Part shown: piece after piece, positions 1-7,244 of the stretch | Position numbering within the stretch: the stretch's first letter is position 1 | Layout of the letters: the number at the start of each line of letters is the position of its first letter | DNA from: Candidatus Brocadia sp. | GTDB taxonomy: Bacteria > Planctomycetota > Brocadiia > Brocadiales > Brocadiaceae | Length of the DNA stretch: 10,514 nt | Assembly (NCBI GenBank): GCA_030837935.1 | Contig: JAUQXU010000401.1 | Coordinates: 1-10,514 of the forward strand | Direction: 5' to 3' | Program-made: the position numbers and the translations under genes | Notes under the pieces: model-generated | What the model saw: only the letters and a program-made list of their open reading frames with translations | Database searches by the model: none | Told to the model about the DNA's origin: nothing

Positions 1-1
1 T

Positions 2-736
2 GTGGTCTACTACCAGCCGCTCGTGAATATCCGTACCGGTCAGGTTGTCGGTATGGAGGCCCTGGTGCGTTGGCGACACCCGGACCGGGGACTGACGCTC
101 CCTGAGGAATTTCTCACCCTGTCAGAAAACACCAGGATGATTGTCTTCATCGACGAATTGGTACTGTATACCGTCTGTTCGCAAATCAAGGCCTGGCAGG
201 ATGCCGGATTTCAACCGTTGTGCGTAGCAGTGAACATTTCAGCATATACGTTTCAGCAACCCAAGTTCGTAGAAACCGTTATGTCTGTGTTGCAAAAAAC
301 CGGACTGGATCCACATCTTCTGGGACTGGAAATTACTGAGGGCATTGCCATGCAAGATATAGAAACTACTATCCACAAGCTGGACAAATTGAGTGACCTG
401 GGCATTCAAATCTCTATCGACGATTTCGGCACAGGGTTTTCTTCATTATATTATCTTAAAAAATTTCCTATTCATAAGCTCAAAATCAGTCAGCATTTTG
501 TGAATGGTATTGTAACGGATCAAAATGACAAGGTAATCGTTTCGTCAGTTATTGCCCTGGCACAAAGCCTGAGGTTCAAGGTTGTTGCCGAAGGGGTTGA
601 GAATGAGGAACAGCTTATCTTCCTGAAACAACGGCAATGTGATGAGATGCAGGGATATTTATTCTGTAAGCCTTTACCCGCTGAGGCGTTCGGAAGAATG
701 TCGGAGCACGAAAAGTCTTTGTATAACTTGCGGTAG
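2..736 (+). CDS. EAL-domain cyclic-di-GMP phosphodiesterase, C-terminal part (5' end outside the window)
   Basis: EAL domains hydrolyse the second messenger c-di-GMP to linear pGpG in the cytoplasm. The visible 244 residues cover almost the whole domain: the opening YYQPLV strand, the signature EAL (Glu19), Asn78 in VNIS, Glu110 in LEITEG, the double Asp140-Asp141 in DDFGTG (loop 6), Lys161, the AEGVE glutamates near 197-200, and Gln217 in QGYLFCKPL. One usual active-site residue differs: the family motif LKxD reads LKIS here (Ser163). The frame is open to the left edge and the first codon (GTG) is an internal valine, so the true start and any sensory or GGDEF domain lie upstream. The protein ends about 20 residues after the domain. 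The next gene, clpX, follows 140 bp downstream and is probably a separate unit. Domain assignment is very secure; catalytic activity is less so because of the Asp-to-Ser change. Confidence 0.93.
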   Translation: MVYYQPLVNIRTGQVVGMEALVRWRHPDRGLTLPEEFLTLSENTRMIVFIDELVLYTVCSQIKAWQDAGFQPLCVAVNISAYTFQQPKFVETVMSVLQKTGLDPHLLGLEITEGIAMQDIETTIHKLDKLSDLGIQISIDDFGTGFSSLYYLKKFPIHKLKISQHFVNGIVTDQNDKVIVSSVIALAQSLRFKVVAEGVENEEQLIFLKQRQCDEMQGYLFCKPLPAEAFGRMSEHEKSLYNLR

Positions 737-783
737 ATAAAAAAGAGTGAAACCGTGAGGATTAACCCGCATCTTAAAAACAT

Positions 784-812
784 TTGCATAATATGAAACT
801 GTTTGTTATCAT
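784..812 (+). promoter_or_regulatory. Candidate sigma-70-type promoter for clpX
   Basis: A possible -35 box TTGCAT (784-789) is followed after 17 bp by a -10 box TATCAT (807-812). The -10 box is preceded by TG at 804-805, giving an extended -10 pattern (TGnTATCAT). It lies in the AT-rich gap between the EAL gene and clpX, about 65 bp before the clpX start. The -35 match is poor (three of six bases), so the call rests on the extended -10 and the position. Confidence 0.35.
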
Positions 813-860
813 TTTTTCATTACGAACAATATATTCTGACCACTGGTATTATTGATATTT

Positions 861-866
861 TTGAGG
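861..866 (+). promoter_or_regulatory. Ribosome binding site deciding the clpX start
   Basis: TTGAGG at 861-866 lies 10 nt before the ATG at 877, but only 1 nt before the in-frame ATG at 868. The spacing favours 877 as the initiation codon. Confidence 0.55.
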
Positions 867-876
867 TATGGATACT

Positions 877-2118
877 ATGGCTAAAAAGGCCATGCAAGAT
901 AAAAAAAGTTGTTCCTTTTGCGGAAGAAGCTACGATGCAGTAGGGCGGTTGATTCAGGGCGATGCTGATATTTTCATCTGCAATGAATGCGTAGAGGCCT
1001 GTCACATGCTGCTGAAAAAGGACCAAAAGCACCCCCAGACAAAACCTATAGAGAAAATACCTACCCCTGCGCAGATAAAAGAACATTTAGATGAATTTAT
1101 CATAGGTCAGGATAAGGCAAAAAAAACGCTTGCTGTGGCAGTTTATAATCATTATAAACGCCTGATTACACGGTCCGGCAGCGACGGGGTTGAGATAGAG
1201 AAAAGCAATATATTACTTATAGGGCCCACAGGCTCCGGAAAGACACTTCTGGCAAGGACACTTGCCAGAATACTTGACGTTCCTTTTACCATCGCAGACG
1301 CAACTACCCTTACTGAAGCCGGATATGTGGGAGAAGACGTAGAAAATGTACTTTTAGGCTTGTTGCGAAATGCGGATTTTAATCTCCAGCGCGCGCAGCA
1401 GGGAATTATTTATATTGACGAAATTGATAAGATTGCCAGGAAAAGCACGAATCCGTCCATCACAAGAGATGTCTCCGGCGAAGGGGTACAACAGGCACTC
1501 CTCAAGATGCTGGAAGGTACCATATCGAATATACCACCCCAAGGTGGCAGAAAGCATCCCGAACAGCAGTATATTCAATTGGACACGAGGGATATCCTTT
1601 TTATTTGTGGTGGAACCTTTACGGGGATAGAGGAAATTGTCCGGAGGAGAATTGGGAAAACAAACATCGGATTTGATACGCAAAAAGAAGATAAGCAGGA
1701 TCAATCTTTCGGTGAAATTCTGAGCAAAGTGGAAGTTGAGGACATCGTCGATTATGGAATGATCGTAGAGTTTGTCGGACGATTGCCTATTATTGCGCCC
1801 TTGATGCCTCTGACTCAGGAAGACCTGATCAAAGTCATGATGGAACCAAAGAATTCACTCGTCAAGCAATATCAAAAGTTCTTTGAGATGGAAAAAACCA
1901 AATTAGAATTTTCTCATGAAGCCTTAATAGAGATCAGCAAAAAGGCATTTGAAAAGAAGACGGGGGCTAGGGCACTACGGGCTATATTTGAGAGTTTTAT
2001 GTTAGACGCTATGTATCATTTACCTTCCAATAAAAATGACTCTTCATTTTTGGTCACACCTGAAGTCGTAGGTGGTAAAATACCATTGTTAGCGCAAAAA
2101 TACCGGAAGACTGCATAA
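877..2118 (+). CDS. clpX: ATP-dependent Clp protease ATP-binding subunit ClpX
   Basis: ClpX is a hexameric AAA+ unfoldase that recognises tagged cytoplasmic proteins, unfolds them and threads them into the ClpP peptidase. From the 877 start the product is 413 aa, a normal length. Visible features in order: an N-terminal zinc-binding domain with four cysteines (C12, C15, C35, C38); Walker A GPTGSGKT (K122); the substrate-gripping pore loop GYVG (149-152); Walker B IYIDEID (D181, E182); the RKH pore-entrance loop (225-227); the IGF tripeptide (264-266) that docks on ClpP; the GRLP arginine (R302); and the sensor-2 arginine in GARALR (R365). An in-frame ATG at 868 would add three residues but is badly placed for the ribosome binding site. 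No clpP, tig or lon, frequent neighbours of clpX, lies beside it in this window. The IGF loop implies a ClpP partner encoded elsewhere. A strong hairpin follows the stop codon. Confidence 0.97.
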   Translation: MAKKAMQDKKSCSFCGRSYDAVGRLIQGDADIFICNECVEACHMLLKKDQKHPQTKPIEKIPTPAQIKEHLDEFIIGQDKAKKTLAVAVYNHYKRLITRSGSDGVEIEKSNILLIGPTGSGKTLLARTLARILDVPFTIADATTLTEAGYVGEDVENVLLGLLRNADFNLQRAQQGIIYIDEIDKIARKSTNPSITRDVSGEGVQQALLKMLEGTISNIPPQGGRKHPEQQYIQLDTRDILFICGGTFTGIEEIVRRRIGKTNIGFDTQKEDKQDQSFGEILSKVEVEDIVDYGMIVEFVGRLPIIAPLMPLTQEDLIKVMMEPKNSLVKQYQKFFEMEKTKLEFSHEALIEISKKAFEKKTGARALRAIFESFMLDAMYHLPSNKNDSSFLVTPEVVGGKIPLLAQKYRKTA

Positions 2119-2155
2119 TACGATACATTAAGATTTGATTTCTTCAGCAGTGCTT

Positions 2156-2199
2156 AACAGGAATGGGTGTATGTGTACATACACCCATTCCTGTTTTAA
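2156..2199 (+). terminator. Long perfect hairpin downstream of clpX, probable terminator
   Basis: Two 19-nt arms (2156-2174 and 2177-2195) are perfect reverse complements around a 2-nt centre, and are followed by a short T run (about four Ts, then AAC). It begins about 38 nt after the clpX stop. The stem is much longer than a typical intrinsic terminator and the T tract is short. Since the LamG remnant on the other strand also ends towards it (at 2230), it may separate convergent units. It lacks a T tract in the minus direction. Confidence 0.65.
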
Positions 2200-2229
2200 C
2201 AAACATATTCTGCAATATTAAATCTGCCA

Positions 2230-2711
2230 TCACCATTCATTCCCTGAAGACTTCTTCCTTACCTTGATAGGGCCATACATGGTGCTTTCACCATAATAGC
2301 CTGTGTAGTGCCGGTTTCAACCAAAGTTTCCCAATACCGGTCTCCCCTGCCATCAGGACCAGCATCTGCATTGAAGGATGTCGGGGTAATACCGGGCGCG
2401 GGTCTGGCATTGGTGCTGATGTCGTCAATGAGGCCATTGAAATAAGCCCCGCTGCAATCCCCATTCCCTCCGTCACATAATGGATGGCTTCAGCGCTTAC
2501 CGTGGCTGCCAGAGTGCCATCTATATAGAGCTGCGCTGCTGGCGCCATCATAAACACCCACGGCGTGATGCCATAAGTTATCGTTATAGTGCTTAATGAC
2601 CTGGTGAGAAAATTTTGCCTGGATGACATATTCCATAGGTATTTGTGGCTTGATGTTAATTATGCCGTATTGTAGAATCATATCGCAGCACAGCCGCATC
2701 CAATTGGCCAC
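2230..2711 (-). pseudogene. Decayed LamG-like (concanavalin A-like jellyroll) domain gene
   Basis: No single frame is long here, but joining frames on the minus strand gives a recognisable LamG-type domain, a carbohydrate- or protein-binding beta-sandwich common in secreted and surface proteins. From about 2582 one frame reads DNLWHHAVGVYDGASSA, matching the family's WHHVVGVYDG strand. The next strand, QLYIDGTLAATV, is in the +1 frame from 2533. The original frame resumes near 2459 with DCSGAYFNGLIDDI, the typical closing motif. That frame stops at 2259, but a third frame from about 2313 gives a more protein-like tail (GYYGESTMYGPIKVRKK) ending in TGA at 2230. At least three frame changes are therefore needed, near 2540-2534, 2475-2460 and 2319-2300, and the first frame has a stop at 2490. 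I found no signal peptide or convincing start upstream, so the N-terminus also seems lost. The start coordinate is the first base of the open frame containing the motif, a GTG at 2711. The family match is from motif recognition and is fairly strong. Confidence 0.72.
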
Positions 2712-2750
2712 CCCTGTTTCTCCTCCTTCGCAAGGAGTGGATGAAGGGGA
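2710..2750. repeat. Small nested palindrome, possible dispersed intergenic repeat
   Basis: An inner perfect stem CTCCTT/AAGGAG (2723-2728 with 2732-2737, loop CGC) sits inside an outer pair CCCCT (2711-2715) / AGGGG (2745-2749). The C-rich-then-G-rich layout resembles the short intergenic repeats scattered through many environmental bacterial genomes. Only one copy is visible in this window, so the repeat assignment is inference; the secondary structure is seen directly. It lies between the LamG remnant and the histidine kinase, about 47 bp before the kinase start, and could also act in its leader. Confidence 0.4.
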
Positions 2751-2796
2751 GGTAAAAACCTACACAAAAAAAGTTTTTAAAGGGTAAACATACTAT

Positions 2797-5283
2797 ATGG
2801 TAAGGGGTGTAAATCTTTTTAACGGTATTGGCAGGAAACTGCTTTGTTGGTTTTTGGTTTTATCCATTTTGCCTATCATAACGGTTGCCATTCTTACCTA
2901 TCGGTATGCTCAAGAGACCATTAAGAACGAACTCCTTAACGAGGAGGCATTCCTTGCTGATGGAATTAAAAATCATATCCTGACCATCCTGAATGCAGGT
3001 GAATATTCATCACAGTTTTTTGCATCCGATGAATTTATCCGAAGACATTTAGAGATATTGAACCACAATCCAACGAATACGCATATCGTCAAGAAATTCA
3101 ACGATTACATGATATACAAAACGAATCTGAATAAGGATTTTTATGAAACCTTTGTCTTAAACCCCGCGGGAGTTATTGCGGCATCAAGTAATGAAAACAA
3201 TATCGGCAAGATCGAATTTGGTGTGGACTATTTTACCCACGGCAAAAAAGGTCCTTATGTCAAGGATGTCTACATAGACGAAAATACCGGAGAGTCTTCG
3301 ATGGCCTTTGCCGCGCCAATCCTGAAGAAACGGAGCGGGAAATTCCTGGGTGTGCTGGTAATCAGATTCAATGCAAACAAGTTAAATGAGATTACGACGG
3401 GGAAAAGGAGTGGTATAAAGGAAGATACAGGTACATTCCTTCGAAGGGGTAAAACGAGTGAGGCGTATATTGTGAATAAAAACTTTCAGTTAGTTACCGG
3501 ATCGAGGTTTAAGGAGGATGCTATTTTAAGCCAGTTGGTCAATACTGAGCCCGTGACAGCGGCACTCCATTCCGGGAAAGAGGTTGTGGGTGTATATAAA
3601 AATTATATGGGAAGGAATGTCATCGGTGCAGCACGGTATTTAAAGAAGATGAGGTGGGTCTTGTTGGTAGAAACGGATGAGTCGGAGGCATATTCTCCGA
3701 TTTCCCGGTTTAAAAATCGGGCAATTACCGTGGTGGGGATATGTATTGTCGGTGTAATATTCGTTTCCTTTTTTGTTTCCCGGGGAATTATTATTCCCAT
3801 TATACAACTTGTCAAAGGCATGAAAAGAGTTGCTGCAGGTGATTTAAACGTTCGGGTCGAAAGCAATTTGAAAGACGAGCTGGGCGAACTGACGGCTTCT
3901 TTTAATTACATGACCAATGATATTAAAGATGCGCGCGAAAAGCTTCTCAAGTTGAAGGCCGATCTTGAAGAGAGAAAGGAATATTTAGAAAGTATCCTGA
4001 AGTATGCAAACGAATTAATATTTACCCTTGATGTGCAAGGGAATTTCACCTTTATCAACCCCAAGATTAAAGAATGGGGCTACGAAGAAACTGAGTTGAT
4101 TGGTCGTCCCCTCATTTCCATCTTATTCAATAAACGGCAGGAGAATGTAAACCAGATCATTCACAATGGCTTCATAAAGATATTTGAGGTCGAGGTATTA
4201 GACAAGCAAAATAATGTCAGAAATGTGTTGTTAAGCACATCTCTTGTTAAAAATAAAGAGGGACAATTGTTGAGTGTATTAGGGGTGGCCAACGATGTAA
4301 CAGAACTGAGAAGGCTTGAACAAAAGCTTGTGCAGGCCGACAGGCTGGCATCCATAGGTCAGTTGGTAGCTGGTATTGCACATGAGATTAACAATCCGAT
4401 CGGTGTAATTTATCTCTATAGTACAGAAAGTTTAAAGCTTTTTGAAAGGGTTACCAGTGCCTTAAAACTCATAAGCTCTATTCCTATTTCCGAAAATACG
4501 CAGCGATTGAATGAGATAATTACCAATCTGAATCGCGAAGCAAACGCCACATTGGAAATGAACGATTTCAAGAAGGGACTTTCATCCATTGCCGATGATT
4601 TAAATAAGTACTGCAAGGAATTGGAGCAGATATATAATGTTATTAGCAAAAACAGGTCTTTTTTGTATGAATACCTCGAGGGCTCTGTGAAGGAGTCTGT
4701 GCGATGCAAGGAATTAATCAGCGGTTTATTGGATTTCTCAAGACAAAAAGAGCCTGAAATGCGCCTGTCAAATGTAAACAACCTGATAGACAATGTGCTC
4801 GGTATGGTAGAGAAACAATACAGGAAAGAGAAGATAGAAGTGGTTCGCGTACTTGATCCAAATATCCCTGATGTTATGATGGATGCCCGTCAAATGGAAC
4901 AGGTTATCATTAATATAACTAATAATGCCGTCTTTGCTATGAAAGAATTTATGGGGAATACGGAGCATGCCGGAGTGCTTAGAAAGGGTGAGTTGACGGT
5001 AGGATCCCGTTTCCACTCGGATAAGGAATGTGTTGAAATATTTATTAAGGATACAGGTGTGGGTATCAGTAAAAATGTTTTGAGAAAAATATTTGACCCA
5101 TTTTTTACCACGAGGAAAGACGGTAAGGGGACAGGTCTGGGTTTAAGTATTAGCTACGGGATTGTAAAAATGCATGACGGTAGTATTGAGGTTGACAGCG
5201 AGATTGGGAAAGGCACAACATTCAGGATATTTTTGCCCCTGAAAACAAAAAAAGAGCAAGAAATGTGTGTGATTAAACTTTAA
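2797..5283 (+). CDS. Membrane sensor histidine kinase (Cache-HAMP-PAS-HisKA-HATPase) with an enlarged dimerisation hairpin
   Basis: This 828-aa protein senses a signal and autophosphorylates on histidine, then passes phosphate to a response regulator, almost certainly the one encoded next. Layout: membrane segment at about 14-34; an extracytoplasmic Cache-like sensor at about 35-305 (for example FAAPILKK and FLGVLVIRFNANKL); second membrane segment at about 309-333; HAMP at about 330-383; a short coiled coil; PAS at about 395-503 (ELIFTLDVQGNFTFINP, GRPLI). The H-box is GIAHEINNPIG with phospho-acceptor H529, the N-box has N706 and N710, the G1 box is DTGVGI (D752), the F-box is FDPFFTTR (766-773) and the G2 box is GKGTGLGLS. 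The second dimerisation helix (CKELISGLLDFSRQ, from 637) comes far later than usual: H529 to LLDFSR spans about 115 residues against roughly 50 normally. The extra 65-70 residues (about 550-625) look helical. The start ATG has AAAGGG 12 nt upstream, a weak fit, but it leads directly into the first membrane segment. Confidence 0.93.
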   Translation: MVRGVNLFNGIGRKLLCWFLVLSILPIITVAILTYRYAQETIKNELLNEEAFLADGIKNHILTILNAGEYSSQFFASDEFIRRHLEILNHNPTNTHIVKKFNDYMIYKTNLNKDFYETFVLNPAGVIAASSNENNIGKIEFGVDYFTHGKKGPYVKDVYIDENTGESSMAFAAPILKKRSGKFLGVLVIRFNANKLNEITTGKRSGIKEDTGTFLRRGKTSEAYIVNKNFQLVTGSRFKEDAILSQLVNTEPVTAALHSGKEVVGVYKNYMGRNVIGAARYLKKMRWVLLVETDESEAYSPISRFKNRAITVVGICIVGVIFVSFFVSRGIIIPIIQLVKGMKRVAAGDLNVRVESNLKDELGELTASFNYMTNDIKDAREKLLKLKADLEERKEYLESILKYANELIFTLDVQGNFTFINPKIKEWGYEETELIGRPLISILFNKRQENVNQIIHNGFIKIFEVEVLDKQNNVRNVLLSTSLVKNKEGQLLSVLGVANDVTELRRLEQKLVQADRLASIGQLVAGIAHEINNPIGVIYLYSTESLKLFERVTSALKLISSIPISENTQRLNEIITNLNREANATLEMNDFKKGLSSIADDLNKYCKELEQIYNVISKNRSFLYEYLEGSVKESVRCKELISGLLDFSRQKEPEMRLSNVNNLIDNVLGMVEKQYRKEKIEVVRVLDPNIPDVMMDARQMEQVIINITNNAVFAMKEFMGNTEHAGVLRKGELTVGSRFHSDKECVEIFIKDTGVGISKNVLRKIFDPFFTTRKDGKGTGLGLSISYGIVKMHDGSIEVDSEIGKGTTFRIFLPLKTKKEQEMCVIKL

Positions 5284-5333
5284 ATATTGATGGAACAATA
5301 TCAAATTCCAATCGACAAATCAGGTAATTTTAG

Positions 5334-6731
5334 GTGAAGATAAACAGCACAAAAATATTAGTCGTAGATGATGAGATCGGCTACCGGAAGGTACTGAACA
5401 ATGTATTGACAGAGCGCGGCTTTTATGTCAAAACGGCGGCATCTGGCGAAGAAGCACTGGATGAACTTAAAAAGCAGGAATTTCCCATTGTCATCATAGA
5501 TATGAAACTCCCTGGCGGAATTGATGGACTGGAATTACTTCAAAGAATCAAGGGGATGTATAACTCTTCTGTTTTGATAATGACTGCCTATGGAGGGATA
5601 GAGTCGGCCGTGGAGGCGATGAGGAGGGGTGCCTTTAATTACATTACAAAGCCCTTCAATCTCGATGAGATCACCCTCAATATCGACCGCATGATTGCAC
5701 AGCAGAAGATTATTGAAGAGAATAAATATCTCCATTCTGAACTGGAAAAGGTCTATGGGCTAAAAAGGATCGTGGGAAGTTCCAGAGAATTGCAGAAGGT
5801 GCTGGACATGATCTCACGGGTTGCTTTTAGCTCAGCCACGGTGCTGATTACCGGTGAGAGTGGAACTGGAAAAGAGCTTGTTGCCAGGGCGATCCATTTT
5901 ACCGGAAATCGAAAAGACGAGAAATTTGTGGCAATTAATTGTGCTACGTTATCTGAAAATCTCCTCGAAAGTGAATTGTTTGGACACGTGAAAGGCGCCT
6001 TTACCGGCGCCATCAAAGACAAAAAAGGCCTTTTTGAAGAAGCGGATGGTGGTACCCTGTTTATGGACGAAATTGGCGATATCCCGAAATCGGTTCAGGC
6101 AAAGATTCTAAGGGTTTTACAGGAAGGCGAGTTTATTTCACTTGGAGACACCGCTACCAAGAAGGTGGATGTGCGTATTATTGCGGCAACAAACCAGGAT
6201 CTATTACAACGAGTACAGGAAAAGGAATTCCGGGAAGATCTGTATTATCGCTTAAATGTAATCAACATCAGGATGCCCCCATTACGTGAGAGAAAAGAAG
6301 ATATCCCCTTACTGGTAAAACATTTTATCGAAAAGTATAACAAAAAGGAAAACAAGCAGATCAAAGGGATTTCTCCCGAAGTAGAAACGGAATTTTACAA
6401 TTACCACTGGCCTGGCAACGTCCGTGAACTGGAAAATGTTATAGAAAGGGCGATTACCCTTACCAATGAAGACGTAATATCGTTAAACGTAATATTGCCG
6501 TTGGTAAAGAAAGAAGGAGTCCCTGGGGATTTTGGGGATGAATTACTTGCTCAACCTTACAAAGAGGCGCGCAGGAAGTCGCTCGATGCATTCAATGTAA
6601 AATACATAACGAACGTATTGAATAAAACGAGTGGAAATGTAACGAACGCCGCAAAGGAGAGCGAAATAGAGCGTCAATACCTCCAGCGCATGTTGAAACG
6701 GTATAACATTAAATCGAAGGATATTTTTTAA
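5334..6731 (+). CDS. NtrC-family sigma-54-dependent response regulator
   Basis: This 465-aa protein is a cytoplasmic enhancer-binding activator that remodels sigma-54 RNA polymerase when phosphorylated. The receiver domain (1-120) has acidic D12-D13, phospho-acceptor D56, T84 and K106. The AAA+ domain (about 145-385) has Walker A GESGTGKE (K180), the sigma-54-contacting GAFTGA loop (221-226), Walker B TLFMDEIGD (D245, E246), the REDLYYRLNV arginines (R300, R306) and the WPGNVREL sensor-2 segment (359-366). A Fis-type helix-turn-helix at about 419-458 (NKTSGNVTNAAKESEI followed by RQYLQRMLKRY) binds DNA. All motifs needed for activation are present. The start is GTG at 5334, with CAGGT 8 nt upstream; it lies just before the first receiver strand KILVVDDE, as expected. 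It starts 50 bp after the histidine kinase stop with no visible terminator between, so the two form an operon and a likely cognate pair. The regulated promoters are not identifiable; I saw no convincing sigma-54 box in the intergenic gaps here. Confidence 0.95.
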   Translation: MKINSTKILVVDDEIGYRKVLNNVLTERGFYVKTAASGEEALDELKKQEFPIVIIDMKLPGGIDGLELLQRIKGMYNSSVLIMTAYGGIESAVEAMRRGAFNYITKPFNLDEITLNIDRMIAQQKIIEENKYLHSELEKVYGLKRIVGSSRELQKVLDMISRVAFSSATVLITGESGTGKELVARAIHFTGNRKDEKFVAINCATLSENLLESELFGHVKGAFTGAIKDKKGLFEEADGGTLFMDEIGDIPKSVQAKILRVLQEGEFISLGDTATKKVDVRIIAATNQDLLQRVQEKEFREDLYYRLNVINIRMPPLRERKEDIPLLVKHFIEKYNKKENKQIKGISPEVETEFYNYHWPGNVRELENVIERAITLTNEDVISLNVILPLVKKEGVPGDFGDELLAQPYKEARRKSLDAFNVKYITNVLNKTSGNVTNAAKESEIERQYLQRMLKRYNIKSKDIF

Positions 6732-6751
6732 GTAAGGTTCTATTAGCGAAA

Positions 6752-6757
6752 AGGAGG
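6752..6757 (+). promoter_or_regulatory. Consensus ribosome binding site of the antitoxin gene
   Basis: AGGAGG is a full Shine-Dalgarno match, 7 nt before the ATG at 6765. It is the strongest ribosome binding site in the window and supports a small gene that length alone would leave doubtful. Confidence 0.8.
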
Positions 6758-6764
6758 TCTTTAA

Positions 6765-6962
6765 ATGCCGGAGTTAAAAGTGCCTATATCAGCAGATGAA
6801 ATCATAGAAGCAGTAAAAAGAATGAAGAAAAAGGACAGAGAGGCTTTCATCGAGGATTTGCTTGCCCTTACCTCTCCTGATTATTTGCGCAGCATACGGG
6901 AGGCAAGAGAAGAATATAAAACGGGTAAAACGAAATCCCATAATGAGATTTTCAGCGAATGA
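6765..6962 (+). CDS. Small type II antitoxin-like protein (partner of a RelE/ParE-type toxin)
   Basis: This is a 65-aa, highly charged, largely helical protein. The pattern ADEIIEAVKRMKKKDREAF, then LLALTSPDYLRSIREAREEY and a C-terminal TKSHNEIFSE, resembles small antitoxins encoded just before RelE/ParE toxins, where the C-terminal tail wraps the toxin and blocks it. I see no clear DNA-binding motif. Its stop overlaps the toxin start (ATGA at 6959-6962), the usual translational coupling of toxin-antitoxin pairs. It begins 33 bp after the response regulator, so it may be read from that operon, although such pairs usually have their own promoter and I could not identify one. The antitoxin reading frame is intact while the toxin frame is broken. 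The family call rests on pattern and context; the gene itself is well supported by its ribosome binding site. Confidence 0.8.
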   Translation: MPELKVPISADEIIEAVKRMKKKDREAFIEDLLALTSPDYLRSIREAREEYKTGKTKSHNEIFSE

Positions 6963-7218
6963 GTTATAAGCTCGTCTATACCCGAAGGGCTGAGAAGGAT
7001 ATAAAGAAACTGTTCCCGCCGTAAAGAACCGTATTGGGAAAGCCCGCCCGAAACTGCAAGTAAACCCATTTTTGCATTCTGACAAGCTTAGCGATCCAGC
7101 AATTGGAACGTACCGATTCAGAACAGGCGATTATCGGGTAATTTTTGATATTGAAGGCAACGATATTGTTGTTCTCCGTATTGGACATAGAAGGAAAATC
7201 TACAAGAGGAAGACATAA
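6959..7218 (+). pseudogene. RelE/ParE-family toxin broken by a frameshift
   Basis: Toxins of this superfamily either cleave mRNA on the ribosome (RelE) or poison DNA gyrase (ParE). From the ATG at 6959 the frame encodes 21 residues (MSYKLVYTRRAEKDIKKLFPP) and hits TAA at 7022-7024. From GTA at 7021, in the -1 frame, 65 codons run to TAA at 7216-7218: VKNRIGKARPKLQVNPFL, then DKLSDPAIGTYRFRTGDYRVIF and the closing RIGHRRKIYKR. Joined, the two parts give an 86-aa protein with the full family pattern: N-terminal strand, two helices, GDYRVIF strand and C-terminal HRRKIY. A single missing base near 7012-7021 explains it. The rest of the frame is undamaged, so inactivation is recent, or this is a sequencing error in the C-rich stretch, or much less likely a ribosomal -1 shift before the stop. 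RelE and ParE cannot be told apart from this alone. Confidence 0.85.
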
Positions 7219-7244
7219 AATAGAGGTGTAAAAAACGCCTGTGA

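Noticed and set aside
553..570. CTGGCACAAAG resembling the -24 element of a sigma-54 promoter
   Set aside because: It lies inside the EAL coding sequence and the downstream -12 TTGC element is absent at the required spacing.
820..1086. 88-residue minus-strand frame opposite the clpX start
   Set aside because: It covers the ClpX zinc domain coding sequence and has no ribosome binding site; it is an antisense shadow.
7018..7024. Programmed -1 ribosomal frameshift in the toxin gene
   Set aside because: The site has no X-XXY-YYZ slippery sequence and no obvious downstream stem-loop; a simple one-base deletion or sequencing error is more economical.
7224..7240. Possible hairpin AGGTGT/ACGCCT with an AAAAA loop after the toxin stop
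   Set aside because: The stem is only six pairs with one G-U pair and no following T tract, too weak to call a terminator.
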